The position numbers and the translations under genes were made by a program. Of a stretch of DNA of 64,000 nucleotides, positions 7,817 to 15,455 are shown piece after piece. Under the pieces are notes generated by a model. That model was not told where the DNA came from. It searched no databases and worked only from the letters and a program-made list of their open reading frames with translations. Every line of letters starts with the position of its first letter. Within the stretch, counting starts at the first letter, position 1. Source of the DNA: Caulobacter sp. 602-2 (GTDB taxonomy: Bacteria; Pseudomonadota; Alphaproteobacteria; Caulobacterales; Caulobacteraceae); contig NZ_JAAKGT010000003.1 of assembly GCF_011043625.1 (NCBI RefSeq), positions 310,001 to 374,000 on the forward strand. Reading direction: 5' to 3'.

Positions 7817-8638
7817 TCAGGGGCCCGTGAATTCACGGGCGTTGGCCAGGACCGGGATGGCCGCGCGGGCCTTGTCGGCGGCGGCCAGGTCGAGATCGGC
7901 GATCAGCACGCCAGGCTCGTCGTGGTCGAGCTTGCCGATCACCTCGCCCCACGGGCCGATGGCGATCGAGCGGCCCCAGGTGCCGCGCCCGTCCTCGTGG
8001 AAGCCGCCTTGCGCGGCGGCGATGACGAACGAACCGGTCTCGATGGCCCGGGCGCGCAGCAGCACCTCCCAATGGGCCTCGCCGGTCGGACGGGTGAAGG
8101 CGGCCGGTGCGGTGATCACCTTGGCCCCCGCCAGCGCCAGGGCCCGGTGCAAGGCCGGAAAGCGCATGTCGTAGCAGATGGTCAGACCGGTCGGGCCAAG
8201 CGGCGTGTCGACAACCACCGCGCGATCGCCGGGGGTGTAGACGGCCGATTCTCGAGCCGTCTCGCCGGTGGGCAGCTGCACGTCGAACATGTGCAGCTTG
8301 TCGTAGGTCGCCACGATCGCGCCGGCCGGATCGATCACGGCCTGCCTGTTGGCGGCCTTGCCGTCCTCGCGCAGCACCAGGGCCGAGCCGACGTCGATCC
8401 AGACGCCGTACTCCCGCGCCAGGGCCTGCAGGCCGCGCACGACCACGTCGTCCTCCAGCGGGACCAGGGTCGGCAGCAGCCGCTCCTTGTCCTTCTGCAG
8501 CACGTTGACGCCCTCCGGCGTCAGGATGAACGCAGCGCCCGCCTCGGCGGCCTGCCGCACCAGCGGCGCGACATGCTCCAGGGCGGCGGCCTGGGTGGCC
8601 GGGGTGCGGGTCTGGACAAGACCGACCCGGACGCTCAT
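7817..8638 (-). CDS. Carbon-nitrogen hydrolase (Nit1/NitFhit-like amidase)
   Basis: 273-residue nitrilase-superfamily enzyme. The Glu-Lys-Cys triad is visible: E42 in TPEGVNVL, K114 in YDKLHMFDV and C155 in ICYDMRFP. KLHMFDV and CYDMRFP are characteristic of the Nit1 branch, whose members deaminate glutathione or related omega-amides; that activity is inferred. The start overlaps the stop of the glutaredoxin gene by 4 nt (ATGA at 8635-8638), so the two are translationally coupled. The coupling fits a glutathione-linked role. Confidence 0.88.
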   Translation of the reverse strand: MSVRVGLVQTRTPATQAAALEHVAPLVRQAAEAGAAFILTPEGVNVLQKDKERLLPTLVPLEDDVVVRGLQALAREYGVWIDVGSALVLREDGKAANRQAVIDPAGAIVATYDKLHMFDVQLPTGETARESAVYTPGDRAVVVDTPLGPTGLTICYDMRFPALHRALALAGAKVITAPAAFTRPTGEAHWEVLLRARAIETGSFVIAAAQGGFHEDGRGTWGRSIAIGPWGEVIGKLDHDEPGVLIADLDLAAADKARAAIPVLANAREFTGP

Positions 8639-8889
8639 GCGGCCAGCAGCGGGTCCAGCCGGCCCTCGCGCTCGAGCGCCATCATGTCGTCGCAGCCGCC
8701 GATGTGCTGCTCGCCCACGAAGATCTGCGGAAAGGTGTTGCGACCCGAGCGGTCCATCATTTCCTGGCGCAGCTTGGGGTCCATGCCGGCTTCGATCTCG
8801 GTGAAGTCGGCGCCCTTGTCGTTGAGCAGCTTCAGGGCGCGGGCGCAGTAGCCGCAGAACGGACGGGTGTAGATGGTGACCTTGGCCAT
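8635..8889 (-). CDS. grxC: Glutaredoxin 3
   Basis: 84-residue glutaredoxin, starting at the ATG at 8889 (MAKVTIYTRPFCGYC). The dithiol active site is C12-G-Y-C15. The glutathione-binding TFPQIFVG and GGCDD motifs follow in the expected order. Function: reduces protein disulfides and glutathione mixed disulfides in the cytoplasm. An in-frame start 11 codons upstream is less likely because the family begins just before the first strand. Overlaps the downstream amidohydrolase by 4 nt. Confidence 0.95.
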   Translation of the reverse strand: MAKVTIYTRPFCGYCARALKLLNDKGADFTEIEAGMDPKLRQEMMDRSGRNTFPQIFVGEQHIGGCDDMMALEREGRLDPLLAA

Positions 8890-8918
8890 TTCGGTTCCAA
8901 AGGGTTGGATTCCCGCCC

Positions 8919-9698
8919 TCATATAGGACGGCTTCGCATTTCTGTAACGCGCGCGACGACAGTCAGGTCGACAGCCGAGGCTCCGGCCGCCAGCAAGGCC
9001 CTCGCGCAGCCCTCGGCGGTGGCCCCGGTGGTCAGCACGTCGTCGACCAGCAGCACCCGTTTTCCCTCGATCAGGGGCCGCTTGGCGTCGGGCACGGCGA
9101 AGGCGGCGGCGACGTTGCGGCGGCGGCCGTCGGCCGACTTGCCGCCCTGGCTGGCGGTGTCGCGTTTCCTGACCAGCGCGTCGGCCAGGTAGGGCCGCCC
9201 CGCCGTCCTGGCCAGCGGCCGGGCGATCTCGGCGGCCTGGTTGTAGCGACGGCGCAGCAGGCGGGTGCGGTGCATCGGCACGGGAACCACCGCCTGGGCC
9301 TCGTCCAGCAGGTCGGGCGCGGCGCGCGAGATCCAGCGGGCGAACAGGCCCGACAAGTCCGTCCGGTCGGCGTGCTTGAGCTTCAGCACGAGATCGCGGG
9401 AGTGTTCGTCATAGAGGCAGGCCGCCCTGGCCCGCGCGAAGGCCCTTGGCCGGGCCAGGCACAGCGCGCACAGCGGCTCGCCCTGGTCGAACGGGAACGG
9501 CGCACTGCAGCCGTCGCAGACCGGACCGTCGAGAAAGGCGATGCGGCTCCAGGCCCCAGCCGAGAGGCCCGGCGTCAGGGCCGGCTCGCCGTCGAAGGCG
9601 CGCGGCGGCAGGATCAGGTCGAGCAGGCCCCTTCCCAGGCCCGACAGACGCGGACCGGGTTTCCATTGGAGGAAGGAATCGCCATGTTCCGCCCGCAT
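8919..9698 (-). CDS. comF: ComF family phosphoribosyltransferase
   Basis: 259 residues. The N-terminal part has four cysteines of a zinc ribbon (CDGCSAPF and CALCLARP). The C-terminal part is a phosphoribosyltransferase fold with VVPVPMHRTRLLRRRYNQ, typical of ComF/GntX, and the PRPP loop VLLVDDVLTTGAT (residues ~215-227). Role by family: DNA uptake or nucleotide-related; not settled in alphaproteobacteria. I chose the ATG at 9698 because GGAGGGG lies about 10 nt before it. The longer open frame upstream is antisense to the methyltransferase. The start codon shares the CATG tetramer with the divergent gene. Confidence 0.85.
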   Translation of the reverse strand: MRAEHGDSFLQWKPGPRLSGLGRGLLDLILPPRAFDGEPALTPGLSAGAWSRIAFLDGPVCDGCSAPFPFDQGEPLCALCLARPRAFARARAACLYDEHSRDLVLKLKHADRTDLSGLFARWISRAAPDLLDEAQAVVPVPMHRTRLLRRRYNQAAEIARPLARTAGRPYLADALVRKRDTASQGGKSADGRRRNVAAAFAVPDAKRPLIEGKRVLLVDDVLTTGATAEGCARALLAAGASAVDLTVVARVTEMRSRPI

Positions 9699-10605
9699 GA
9701 CCAGTTCGCCCCTCCTCTTCGACCGCGACCTCCTTCGAGCCCGCCTCGACCGCGCCGCGCCGCATTTCGGCCAGGCCGGTTTCCTCAAGGCGCGCGCCGC
9801 CGGTGACGCGGTCGTGCGGCTGGAGGCGATCCTGCGGGAGTTTCCGGTCGCCGTCGATCTCGGAAGCCGAGACGGCGCTTTCCGCCAGGCCCTGTCGGAA
9901 AGCGACGCCGCCGCCAAGATCGGCCTGTTGATCGACACCGACCTGTCGGCCCGGATGCTGGCCGGCCGCGGCGCCGCCGTGGTCGCCGACGAGGAGCGCC
10001 TGCCGTTCGGCGACGAGACGCTGGACCTGGTCGTCTCGACCCTGGCCCTGCACTGGACCAACGACCTGGTGGGCGCGCTGATCCAGATCCGCCGCGCACT
10101 GCGGCCCGACGGCCTCTTCATCGGCGCGCTGTTCGGCGGCGCCACCCTGACCGAGCTGCGCCAGTCGCTGATGGCGGCCGAGGACGAAATCTCGGGCGGC
10201 GTCTCGATGCGGGTCTCGCCCTTCGCCGACACGGTCGACGCCGCGGGCCTGCTGCAGCGCGCCGGCTTCACCCTGCCGGTCGCCGACATCGATCGCGTGA
10301 AGGTGCGCTACGCCCACCCGATCGCCCTGCTGCAGGACCTGCGCCGCATGGGCGAGACCAGCGTGCTGCTGGACCGCTCGCGCAAGCCCCTGACCCGCAA
10401 GCTGCTGTTCCGGGCGCTGGAGATCTACCAGGAGCGCTTCGCCGAGGCCGACGGCCGCGTGCCCGCCACCTTCGAGATCGTCACCGCCACCGGCTGGGCG
10501 CCGCACGACAACCAGCAGAAGCCCCTGCGTCCGGGCTCGGCCAAGATGCGCCTGGCGGATGCGCTGGGGGTCAAGGAACAGCCGGCCGGCGACAAGGCGG
10601 GCTGA
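9697..10605 (+). CDS. Class I SAM methyltransferase, NDUFAF5/BioC-like
   Basis: 302 residues starting MTSSPLLFDRDLLRARLDRA, an N-terminus typical of alphaproteobacterial homologues of NDUFAF5, the complex I assembly factor. The SAM motif is AVDLGSRDG, followed by IDTDLSARML and LALHWTNDLVGAL. BioC proteins share the HWTND-type motif; the start and C-terminus favour the NDUFAF5 group. A strong GGAGGAAGGA at 9669-9677 lies 20 nt upstream of this ATG and only 7 nt before an out-of-frame ATG (9684), so the start is not fully settled. Divergent from comF. Confidence 0.85.
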   Translation: MTSSPLLFDRDLLRARLDRAAPHFGQAGFLKARAAGDAVVRLEAILREFPVAVDLGSRDGAFRQALSESDAAAKIGLLIDTDLSARMLAGRGAAVVADEERLPFGDETLDLVVSTLALHWTNDLVGALIQIRRALRPDGLFIGALFGGATLTELRQSLMAAEDEISGGVSMRVSPFADTVDAAGLLQRAGFTLPVADIDRVKVRYAHPIALLQDLRRMGETSVLLDRSRKPLTRKLLFRALEIYQERFAEADGRVPATFEIVTATGWAPHDNQQKPLRPGSAKMRLADALGVKEQPAGDKAG

Positions 10606-10617
10606 GGCGGCGACCGT

Positions 10618-10755
10618 AAGGAACCTCCCCCTGTGGGGGAGGCGGCCGAAGGCCGGTGGGGGGCCGTGTTCAGCTTCCGCGACCTCCGCCGGTGTCGCGT
10701 TCACTCCCCCCACCGATCGCTTCGCGATCACCTCCCCCACAGGGGGAGGTTCCTT
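10618..10755. repeat. Repeat family A, copy 1 (AAGGAACCTCCCCC type)
   Basis: 138-bp element between convergent genes. Ends AAGGAACCTCCCCCTGTGGG and its inverted counterpart at 10734-10755 pair. Internal marks are GGCGGCCGAAGGCCGG and GATCGCTTCGCGATC. The middle ~40 bp differs between copies. Other copies: 17651-17787 (inverted orientation) and 41657-41791. Confidence 0.88.
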
Positions 10756-10775
10756 GAGGGGCGAGACGTCCCGCC

Positions 10776-12176
10776 TCAGCTCACCACGAACGTCGCCGCC
10801 GCGCGCGCCTTCGCGTCCTTCGCCGCCCCAACCACCACCGCGCCGTCGCGGTGCATCAGATACCCGCCGTCCGGCGCCTGGAACGACACGCCCTTGCCGG
10901 CCAGCCCCTTCACGCGCCTGAAGGCCGTCGCCGGGTCAGCCGCGACCGCCACCGCTCCGCCTTCGACGCGCAGCCCATGGCCCGGCCGCAGGATCGGCTC
11001 CAGCGTCACCACGCCGCCCGGACCCGCCTTCTGCCGCAGCTGGGTCGTCGCCAGCGCGCCCGCGCCCACGTTTACCGCATCGCCCTCGACCCGCAGGAAC
11101 GCCCCCGGGCGATCAACGGGCGAGAAGCGGTCTGGGATCTCGCCCGCCCCGGCCGGCACGCCGAAGTCGGGCGTTCCGTCAGGCTTGTAGTAGAGCCGCT
11201 GCACCCGGGTGTGGCGGTTGGGATCGAACAGCGGATTGCCCTTGATCGCCTTGTAGTCACGGCCGTGGAAAACGAGGACGTCGCGCCCCTGCTCGTCCAC
11301 CGTGAACGAGTTGTGGCCCGGGCCCCAGACGCCGGTTTCCTCCGACGAGACCAGCACAGGAACGGGCGACTTCGTCCACGAGCCCTCGGCCATCAGGTCG
11401 GCGTCCGCATCGGCGGACAAAAGGCCCAGGCAGTAGCGGTCGTCGGTGGCGCTGGCCGAATAGGCGATGAACACGCGGCCGTTGCGGACCAGCACCGCCG
11501 GCGCCTCAGCCACCTTGAAGCCTCGCACCTCCCAGTCCAGCGTCGGCACGGTCAGGCGCACCGGCGGGCGGGCCAGCGTCAGGGGCGTGGCCATCGGGGC
11601 GAGGTAGAGGTTGCTGTTGGTCTCGATCCCCGGCTCCTTCTGCGCCCAGCAGAACCAGCGCACGCCCTTGTGGTGGAAGATCGTGGAGTCGAGGTTGAAG
11701 CTGTCCCAGGGGGTCGCAACCTCTCCCAGCAGGCTCCAGGTCCCGGTCAGGGCGTTCCGGCCCTGGCAGCGCAGCACGTAGGTGCGGATGCGGAACGGCT
11801 GGCCCTTGTCGCCGGCGGCGAAATACATGTGCCAGGCGCCGTCCAGCCAATGCAGCTCCGGCGCCCAGATGTAGCCGCCCAGCTTGCCCTCGGTCGGCCG
11901 CCGCCAGATCACCGCCTCTTGCGCGGTCGCCAGGCCCGCCAGGGTGCGCGAACGGCGCACGATCAGCCGGTCGTACTCGGGCACCGAGCCGGTCAGGTAG
12001 TAATAACCGTCCGTGTGCCTGAAGACCTGGGCGTCGGCGCGCTGGCGCACCACGGGATTGAGCAGCGGCGCGGCCGCCGGCGCGGCCAGGGCCTCGCCCG
12101 CCAGCCCGCCCAGACCCACGGCCCCCGCGCCGGCCAGCAGGATGCGTCGCGAAGGCTGCGGGTCGAAACTGGTCAC
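10776..12176 (-). CDS. GH43 family exo-arabinofuranosidase-like enzyme
   Basis: 466 residues with a Tat-like signal (SRRILLAGAGAVG, residues 9-21), so probably exported folded to the periplasm. The GH43 catalytic residues are placed as expected: base D48 in RADAQVF, pKa-modulating D162 in NLDSTIFHH and acid E223 in EAPAVL. GYYYLTGSVPEYDR resembles the GH43_26 exo-1,5-alpha-L-arabinofuranosidases. The C-terminal ~130 residues (PGAFLRVEGDAVNVGAG, RPGHGLRVEGGAVAV) look like an AbfB/CBM42-type arabinose-binding trefoil. Role: arabinan trimming, inferred. It stands alone, without other arabinose genes. Confidence 0.85.
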   Translation of the reverse strand: MTSFDPQPSRRILLAGAGAVGLGGLAGEALAAPAAAPLLNPVVRQRADAQVFRHTDGYYYLTGSVPEYDRLIVRRSRTLAGLATAQEAVIWRRPTEGKLGGYIWAPELHWLDGAWHMYFAAGDKGQPFRIRTYVLRCQGRNALTGTWSLLGEVATPWDSFNLDSTIFHHKGVRWFCWAQKEPGIETNSNLYLAPMATPLTLARPPVRLTVPTLDWEVRGFKVAEAPAVLVRNGRVFIAYSASATDDRYCLGLLSADADADLMAEGSWTKSPVPVLVSSEETGVWGPGHNSFTVDEQGRDVLVFHGRDYKAIKGNPLFDPNRHTRVQRLYYKPDGTPDFGVPAGAGEIPDRFSPVDRPGAFLRVEGDAVNVGAGALATTQLRQKAGPGGVVTLEPILRPGHGLRVEGGAVAVAADPATAFRRVKGLAGKGVSFQAPDGGYLMHRDGAVVVGAAKDAKARAAATFVVS

Positions 12177-12221
12177 GGTCGTTTCCTCAAACGCTTCGCG
12201 CCTTCGCGCGATTTGTCTGAG

Positions 12222-12647
12222 TTAAAGCACGTCCCGCAGCCAGGCCACCAGGGGAATGTCGGCCGGCGGCATCTCGTAGTCGGCCAATTTGTCGGGCTTC
12301 ACCCAGGCCATGGCCTTGTGCTCCTTGGCCGTCACCAGTCCCTCCCAGCGCCGCAGCAGATAGAGCGGCATCAAGAGGTGGAACTTCTCGTAGGTGTGCG
12401 AGGCGAAGACGAAGGGCGCCAGGCACGCCTGGGCCACCGTGATGCCCAGCTCTTCGTGCAGTTCGCGGATCAGGCACTCTTCGGGCGTCTCGCCCTTCTC
12501 GACCTTGCCGCCCGGAAACTCCCATAGGCCCGCCAGCGACTTGCCCTCGGGGCGCTGGCAGATCAGCACCCGCCCGTCGACGTCGATCAGGGCGGCGGCG
12601 GCGACCAGGACGATGGGGCGGTCGGTGGGCGGTGCGGCGATGCTCAT
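12222..12647 (-). CDS. mutT: 8-oxo-dGTP diphosphatase MutT
   Basis: 141-residue Nudix hydrolase. The Nudix box is complete at residues 47-69 (GGKVEKGETPEECLIRELHE, then ELGI). Preceding motifs VLICQRPEGKSLAGLWEFPG are typical of MutT, which removes 8-oxo-dGTP to prevent transversions. The C-terminal LRRWEGLVTAKEHKAMAWV fits the MutT substrate-specificity region. Upstream is the divergent PRC-barrel gene. Confidence 0.92.
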   Translation of the reverse strand: MSIAAPPTDRPIVLVAAAALIDVDGRVLICQRPEGKSLAGLWEFPGGKVEKGETPEECLIRELHEELGITVAQACLAPFVFASHTYEKFHLLMPLYLLRRWEGLVTAKEHKAMAWVKPDKLADYEMPPADIPLVAWLRDVL

Positions 12648-12733
12648 GCCCGATCCATCGCGGGCTTTGCCGGCGCTGGCAACTCCCCCGACGCGACAGG
12701 CGTTGCCGAAGAGAGCTTCAAAGGAGGAACGCC

Positions 12734-13069
12734 ATGTCGCTGGACGATCGGCTGGTGAAGAGCGGCGACCTGATCGGGGTCGCGGTCACCGATCCCAAGG
12801 GCCACAAGCTGGGCGTCATCCGCGAGGTCTTCGTCGACCGCGACGCCGGCATCGGCCGCTATGTCGCCGTCGAGCCGGCGGGCCTGTTCACCGGCGGCAA
12901 GTACCACCCCCTGCCCTGGCGCATCCTGGCCTTCGACGACAAGGCTAAGGCCTACGCCACCGACCTGTCGAAGGACCGCTTCAAGGACAGCCCCGCCTAC
13001 GACCGCGACCAGCTTTCGAAGACCTCCTACGGCTGGGCCGAACAGGTGGAGCGGTACTTCGAGGGGTAG
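12734..13069 (+). CDS. PRC-barrel domain protein
   Basis: 111 residues. Residues ~10-75 form a PRC-barrel (SGDLIGVAVTDPKGHKLGVI, then REVFVDRDAGIGRYVAVE), the fold of photosynthetic reaction-centre H subunit and RimM. The C-terminal tail DRDQLSKTSYGWAEQVERYF is typical of stand-alone bacterial PRC-barrel proteins, often stress-induced. AAGGAGGA at 12721-12728 precedes the ATG by 5 nt. A degenerate EcfG-like pair (GCAAC at 12679-12683, CGTT at 12701-12704, N17) lies just upstream; the -35 differs from consensus by one base. Confidence 0.85.
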   Translation: MSLDDRLVKSGDLIGVAVTDPKGHKLGVIREVFVDRDAGIGRYVAVEPAGLFTGGKYHPLPWRILAFDDKAKAYATDLSKDRFKDSPAYDRDQLSKTSYGWAEQVERYFEG

Positions 13070-13075
13070 CGCGGG

Positions 13076-13179
13076 GACCCCCTCCGGCCCTCCGGGCCAC
13101 CTCCCCCAGAGGGGGAGGATCTAGTCAGCAAGATGCTCCCCCTCCGGGGGAGCTGTCGGCGAAGCCGACTGAGGGGGTC
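13076..13179. repeat. Repeat family B, copy 1 (GACCCCCTC type)
   Basis: About 104 bp between convergent genes; it ends inside the stop codon of the threonine aldolase-like gene. It contains two hairpins, one at CCTCCGGCCCTCCGG / CCTCCCCCAGAGGGGGAGG and one at CTCCCCCTCCGGGGGAG, and ends in GCCGACTGAGGGGGTC. A reverse-oriented copy is at 24490-24594. Confidence 0.8.
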
Positions 13180-14212
13180 ACACCCCCTCCACCGCCGCCA
13201 CCCGCTTCAGCGCAGCCCCCAAGTCCTCGACCATCTCGCTCGTCGTCGCCCACGAGCACATGAAGCGGGCCGAGCCGTCGAGGAAGCGGTAGACGAACCA
13301 GCCCTCGCCGCGCAGCAGATCGAGCGCCGCGTCGCTCATGGTCACGAACACGCCGTTGGCCTCGACCGGATGGGCGATTGGATAGGGCATCAGCTCGGCC
13401 AGCTTGCGGGCCATGGCGTTGGCGTGGGCGGCGCGGGCGGCCCAGGGGCCGGTCCCGCCATCCTCGCCCAGCAGCCCCAACCAAGGGGCGGCCAGGAACC
13501 GGCCCTTGGAGACCAGCTGGCCGGCGTGCTTGATCCGTGCGTCCAGGCGGCGGCGATGGGCGGGGTCGAGGAACACCACCGCCTCGGTCGGGGTCGAGCC
13601 GGCCTTGGTGCCGCCCATCACCAGAATGTCGACGCCCAGGCGCTTCACCGCCTTGAGGTCGAAGCCCGCCGCCACGGCGTTGGCCAGCCGCGCGCCGTCC
13701 AGATGCACGCCGTAGCCCTTGGCCTTGGCCGGATCGATCAGCGCCTTGAGGGCCGCCTCCGAATAGACCGTGCCGTACTCGGTGGCCGTGGTCAGCGACA
13801 GGGCCGCGGCCGGCTGGCGGTAGGAGACGTCGGGCTCAGCCAGGGCCGCCTGCAGCGCCGCGACCTCAATCTTGCCAGACGCGCCCGGCAGGCCGATCAG
13901 CCCCACGCCCTGGCCGAAGAAGCCCGGCGCGCCGGTCTCGTCGGTGCAGATGTGGGCGTGCTCGTGGGCCAGAACCGCCTCGTGCGGCGAAGCCAGCAGG
14001 GTCAGGGCGAAGGCGTTGGCCGCCGTGCCCGACGGCATGAACTTGACCTCGGCGTCGGCGTCCAGGGCGGCGCGGATCCGGTCGCCGGCCGCCTGGCTGA
14101 CATGGTCGGTCCCATAGCCCGACGCCGTGCCGGCGTTGGCCGCCAGCAGCGCCTCCATCACCTCGGGCATGGCGCCGGCGACGTTGTCGGAGGCGAAGTC
14201 GTAGCGGGCCAT
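13178..14212 (-). CDS. Low-specificity L-threonine aldolase / beta-eliminating lyase
   Basis: 344-residue PLP enzyme, fold type I, cleaving L-threonine or allo-threonine to glycine and acetaldehyde. The start MARYDFASDNVAGAMPEV is the family N-terminus. SGTAANAFAL binds PLP phosphate, HICTDETGAP holds the ring-stacking His, HLDGARLANA holds the Asp, and the PLP lysine is K203 in GGTKAGS. The ATG at 14212 is preferred over a TTG six codons upstream. Function assigned by family pattern; substrate range is inferred. Confidence 0.88.
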   Translation of the reverse strand: MARYDFASDNVAGAMPEVMEALLAANAGTASGYGTDHVSQAAGDRIRAALDADAEVKFMPSGTAANAFALTLLASPHEAVLAHEHAHICTDETGAPGFFGQGVGLIGLPGASGKIEVAALQAALAEPDVSYRQPAAALSLTTATEYGTVYSEAALKALIDPAKAKGYGVHLDGARLANAVAAGFDLKAVKRLGVDILVMGGTKAGSTPTEAVVFLDPAHRRRLDARIKHAGQLVSKGRFLAAPWLGLLGEDGGTGPWAARAAHANAMARKLAELMPYPIAHPVEANGVFVTMSDAALDLLRGEGWFVYRFLDGSARFMCSWATTSEMVEDLGAALKRVAAVEGV

Positions 14213-14270
14213 GGGCGGATCACTCGGCAAGGAAGACAGGTCGCCTCGATGCCGGGCTTTCGCCCCGCGA

Positions 14271-15158
14271 TCAAGCCGCTCGCAGCGCCCGGATCCTCGG
14301 CCACAGCATGTTGACCGCCAGGCCGGCCAGAACGAGGCCCGCCGCCATCAGCTTCCAGGCCGGCAGGCCCTCGCCCAGCAGCAGGGCCGAGGCGCTCATG
14401 CCGAACACCGGCACCAGCAGGGCCATCGGCGTGATGGTCGCGGCCGGGTGGCGGGCCAAGAGCCAGCCCCAGGCGCCGTAGCCGAACATGGTGTTGCCCA
14501 CCGCCTGCCAGACCACCGCCAGCCAGGTGCCGAGATCCGCGCCGACCACGCCCTTGACCATGGCCGGCCAGCCTTCCAGCCACAGGGCCATGCCCAGCAG
14601 CGGCGGGATCGAGAACAGGCTGGCCCAGACCACATAACCCAGCATGTTCACCGGGCCGGCCTGGCGCGCGACGATGTTGCCGCAGCCCCAGCTCAGCGCC
14701 GCCAGCAGGCCCAGCGCCACGCCCAGCGGCGTGGCCGAGCCGCCGCCGTGCAGGGCGATGATCGCGATGCCGGCGACGGCCAGCAGCAGGGCTACGACCT
14801 GGAAGCCCTTCACCCGCTCGCGGTTGATCTGCATGGCCAGGGCGATGGTGAAGAACACCTGGGTCTGCAGGATCAGCGAGGCCAGGCCCGGCGAGATGTG
14901 GCCCTTCATGGCCACGAACAGCAGTCCGAACTGCCCCGCCCCGATCAGCAGGCCGTAGCCGGCCAGATTGAGCCACGACACCGCCGGCTTCTTCACGAAG
15001 AACACCAGCGGCAGCAGCACCAGGGTGAAGCGCAGCGTCGCGAAGGTCAGCGGCGGCAGATGGTTCAGCGCCTGACGGATGACCACGAAGTTGGTGCCCC
15101 ACACCGCCACCACCGCCAGGGCCAGCAGAAAATGGCGAAGCGGCAGGGAACTGGGCAT
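14271..15158 (-). CDS. EamA/DMT family transporter
   Basis: 295 residues with about ten hydrophobic segments arranged as two EamA repeats (first near residues 8-135, second near 148-285). Typical pieces are WGTNFVVIRQALNHLPPLTF in the first repeat and LGVALGLLAALSWGCGNIVARQ at the start of the second. Drug/metabolite exporters of this type move amino acids or other metabolites across the inner membrane; the substrate is unknown. The ATG at 15158 is favoured by GGAG 8 nt upstream; a GTG three codons earlier is possible. Confidence 0.88.
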   Translation of the reverse strand: MPSSLPLRHFLLALAVVAVWGTNFVVIRQALNHLPPLTFATLRFTLVLLPLVFFVKKPAVSWLNLAGYGLLIGAGQFGLLFVAMKGHISPGLASLILQTQVFFTIALAMQINRERVKGFQVVALLLAVAGIAIIALHGGGSATPLGVALGLLAALSWGCGNIVARQAGPVNMLGYVVWASLFSIPPLLGMALWLEGWPAMVKGVVGADLGTWLAVVWQAVGNTMFGYGAWGWLLARHPAATITPMALLVPVFGMSASALLLGEGLPAWKLMAAGLVLAGLAVNMLWPRIRALRAA

Positions 15159-15455
15159 GACGGGCACTCCTCGAACGGCGCCCTAACTAGGCCTTGGGGA
15201 TGCCTGGGGGAACCGTCTTACGGCCCATTTTTGTCCGGACGCCCGCGCCCTGACGGGCGATGTCGCGGCAGGGAGCCCGTAAGTCCGCCTCATCCGCCCA
15301 CTGAGTATTCGCCCTTAGCGACCACAGTAAACGCGGCCGAAATCACTGTGACGCGGGCGTGAAGTTTTCGCGAAACCCGACGTCCGCACGGTCAAGTTTA
15401 GCACCTCGTTAGGTGTGAAACCGCCATTCACCCTCGCGAGTGGAGGCGTATTCCG

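Noticed and set aside
10618-10755. CRISPR-like spacing of family A repeats
   Set aside because: Copies are kilobases apart, palindromic and not regularly spaced; no array or cas gene is present.
12679-12704. EcfG-like promoter upstream of the PRC-barrel gene
   Set aside because: The -35 is GCAAC rather than GGAAC; spacing of 17 and CGTT fit, but one key base differs, so not listed as a feature.
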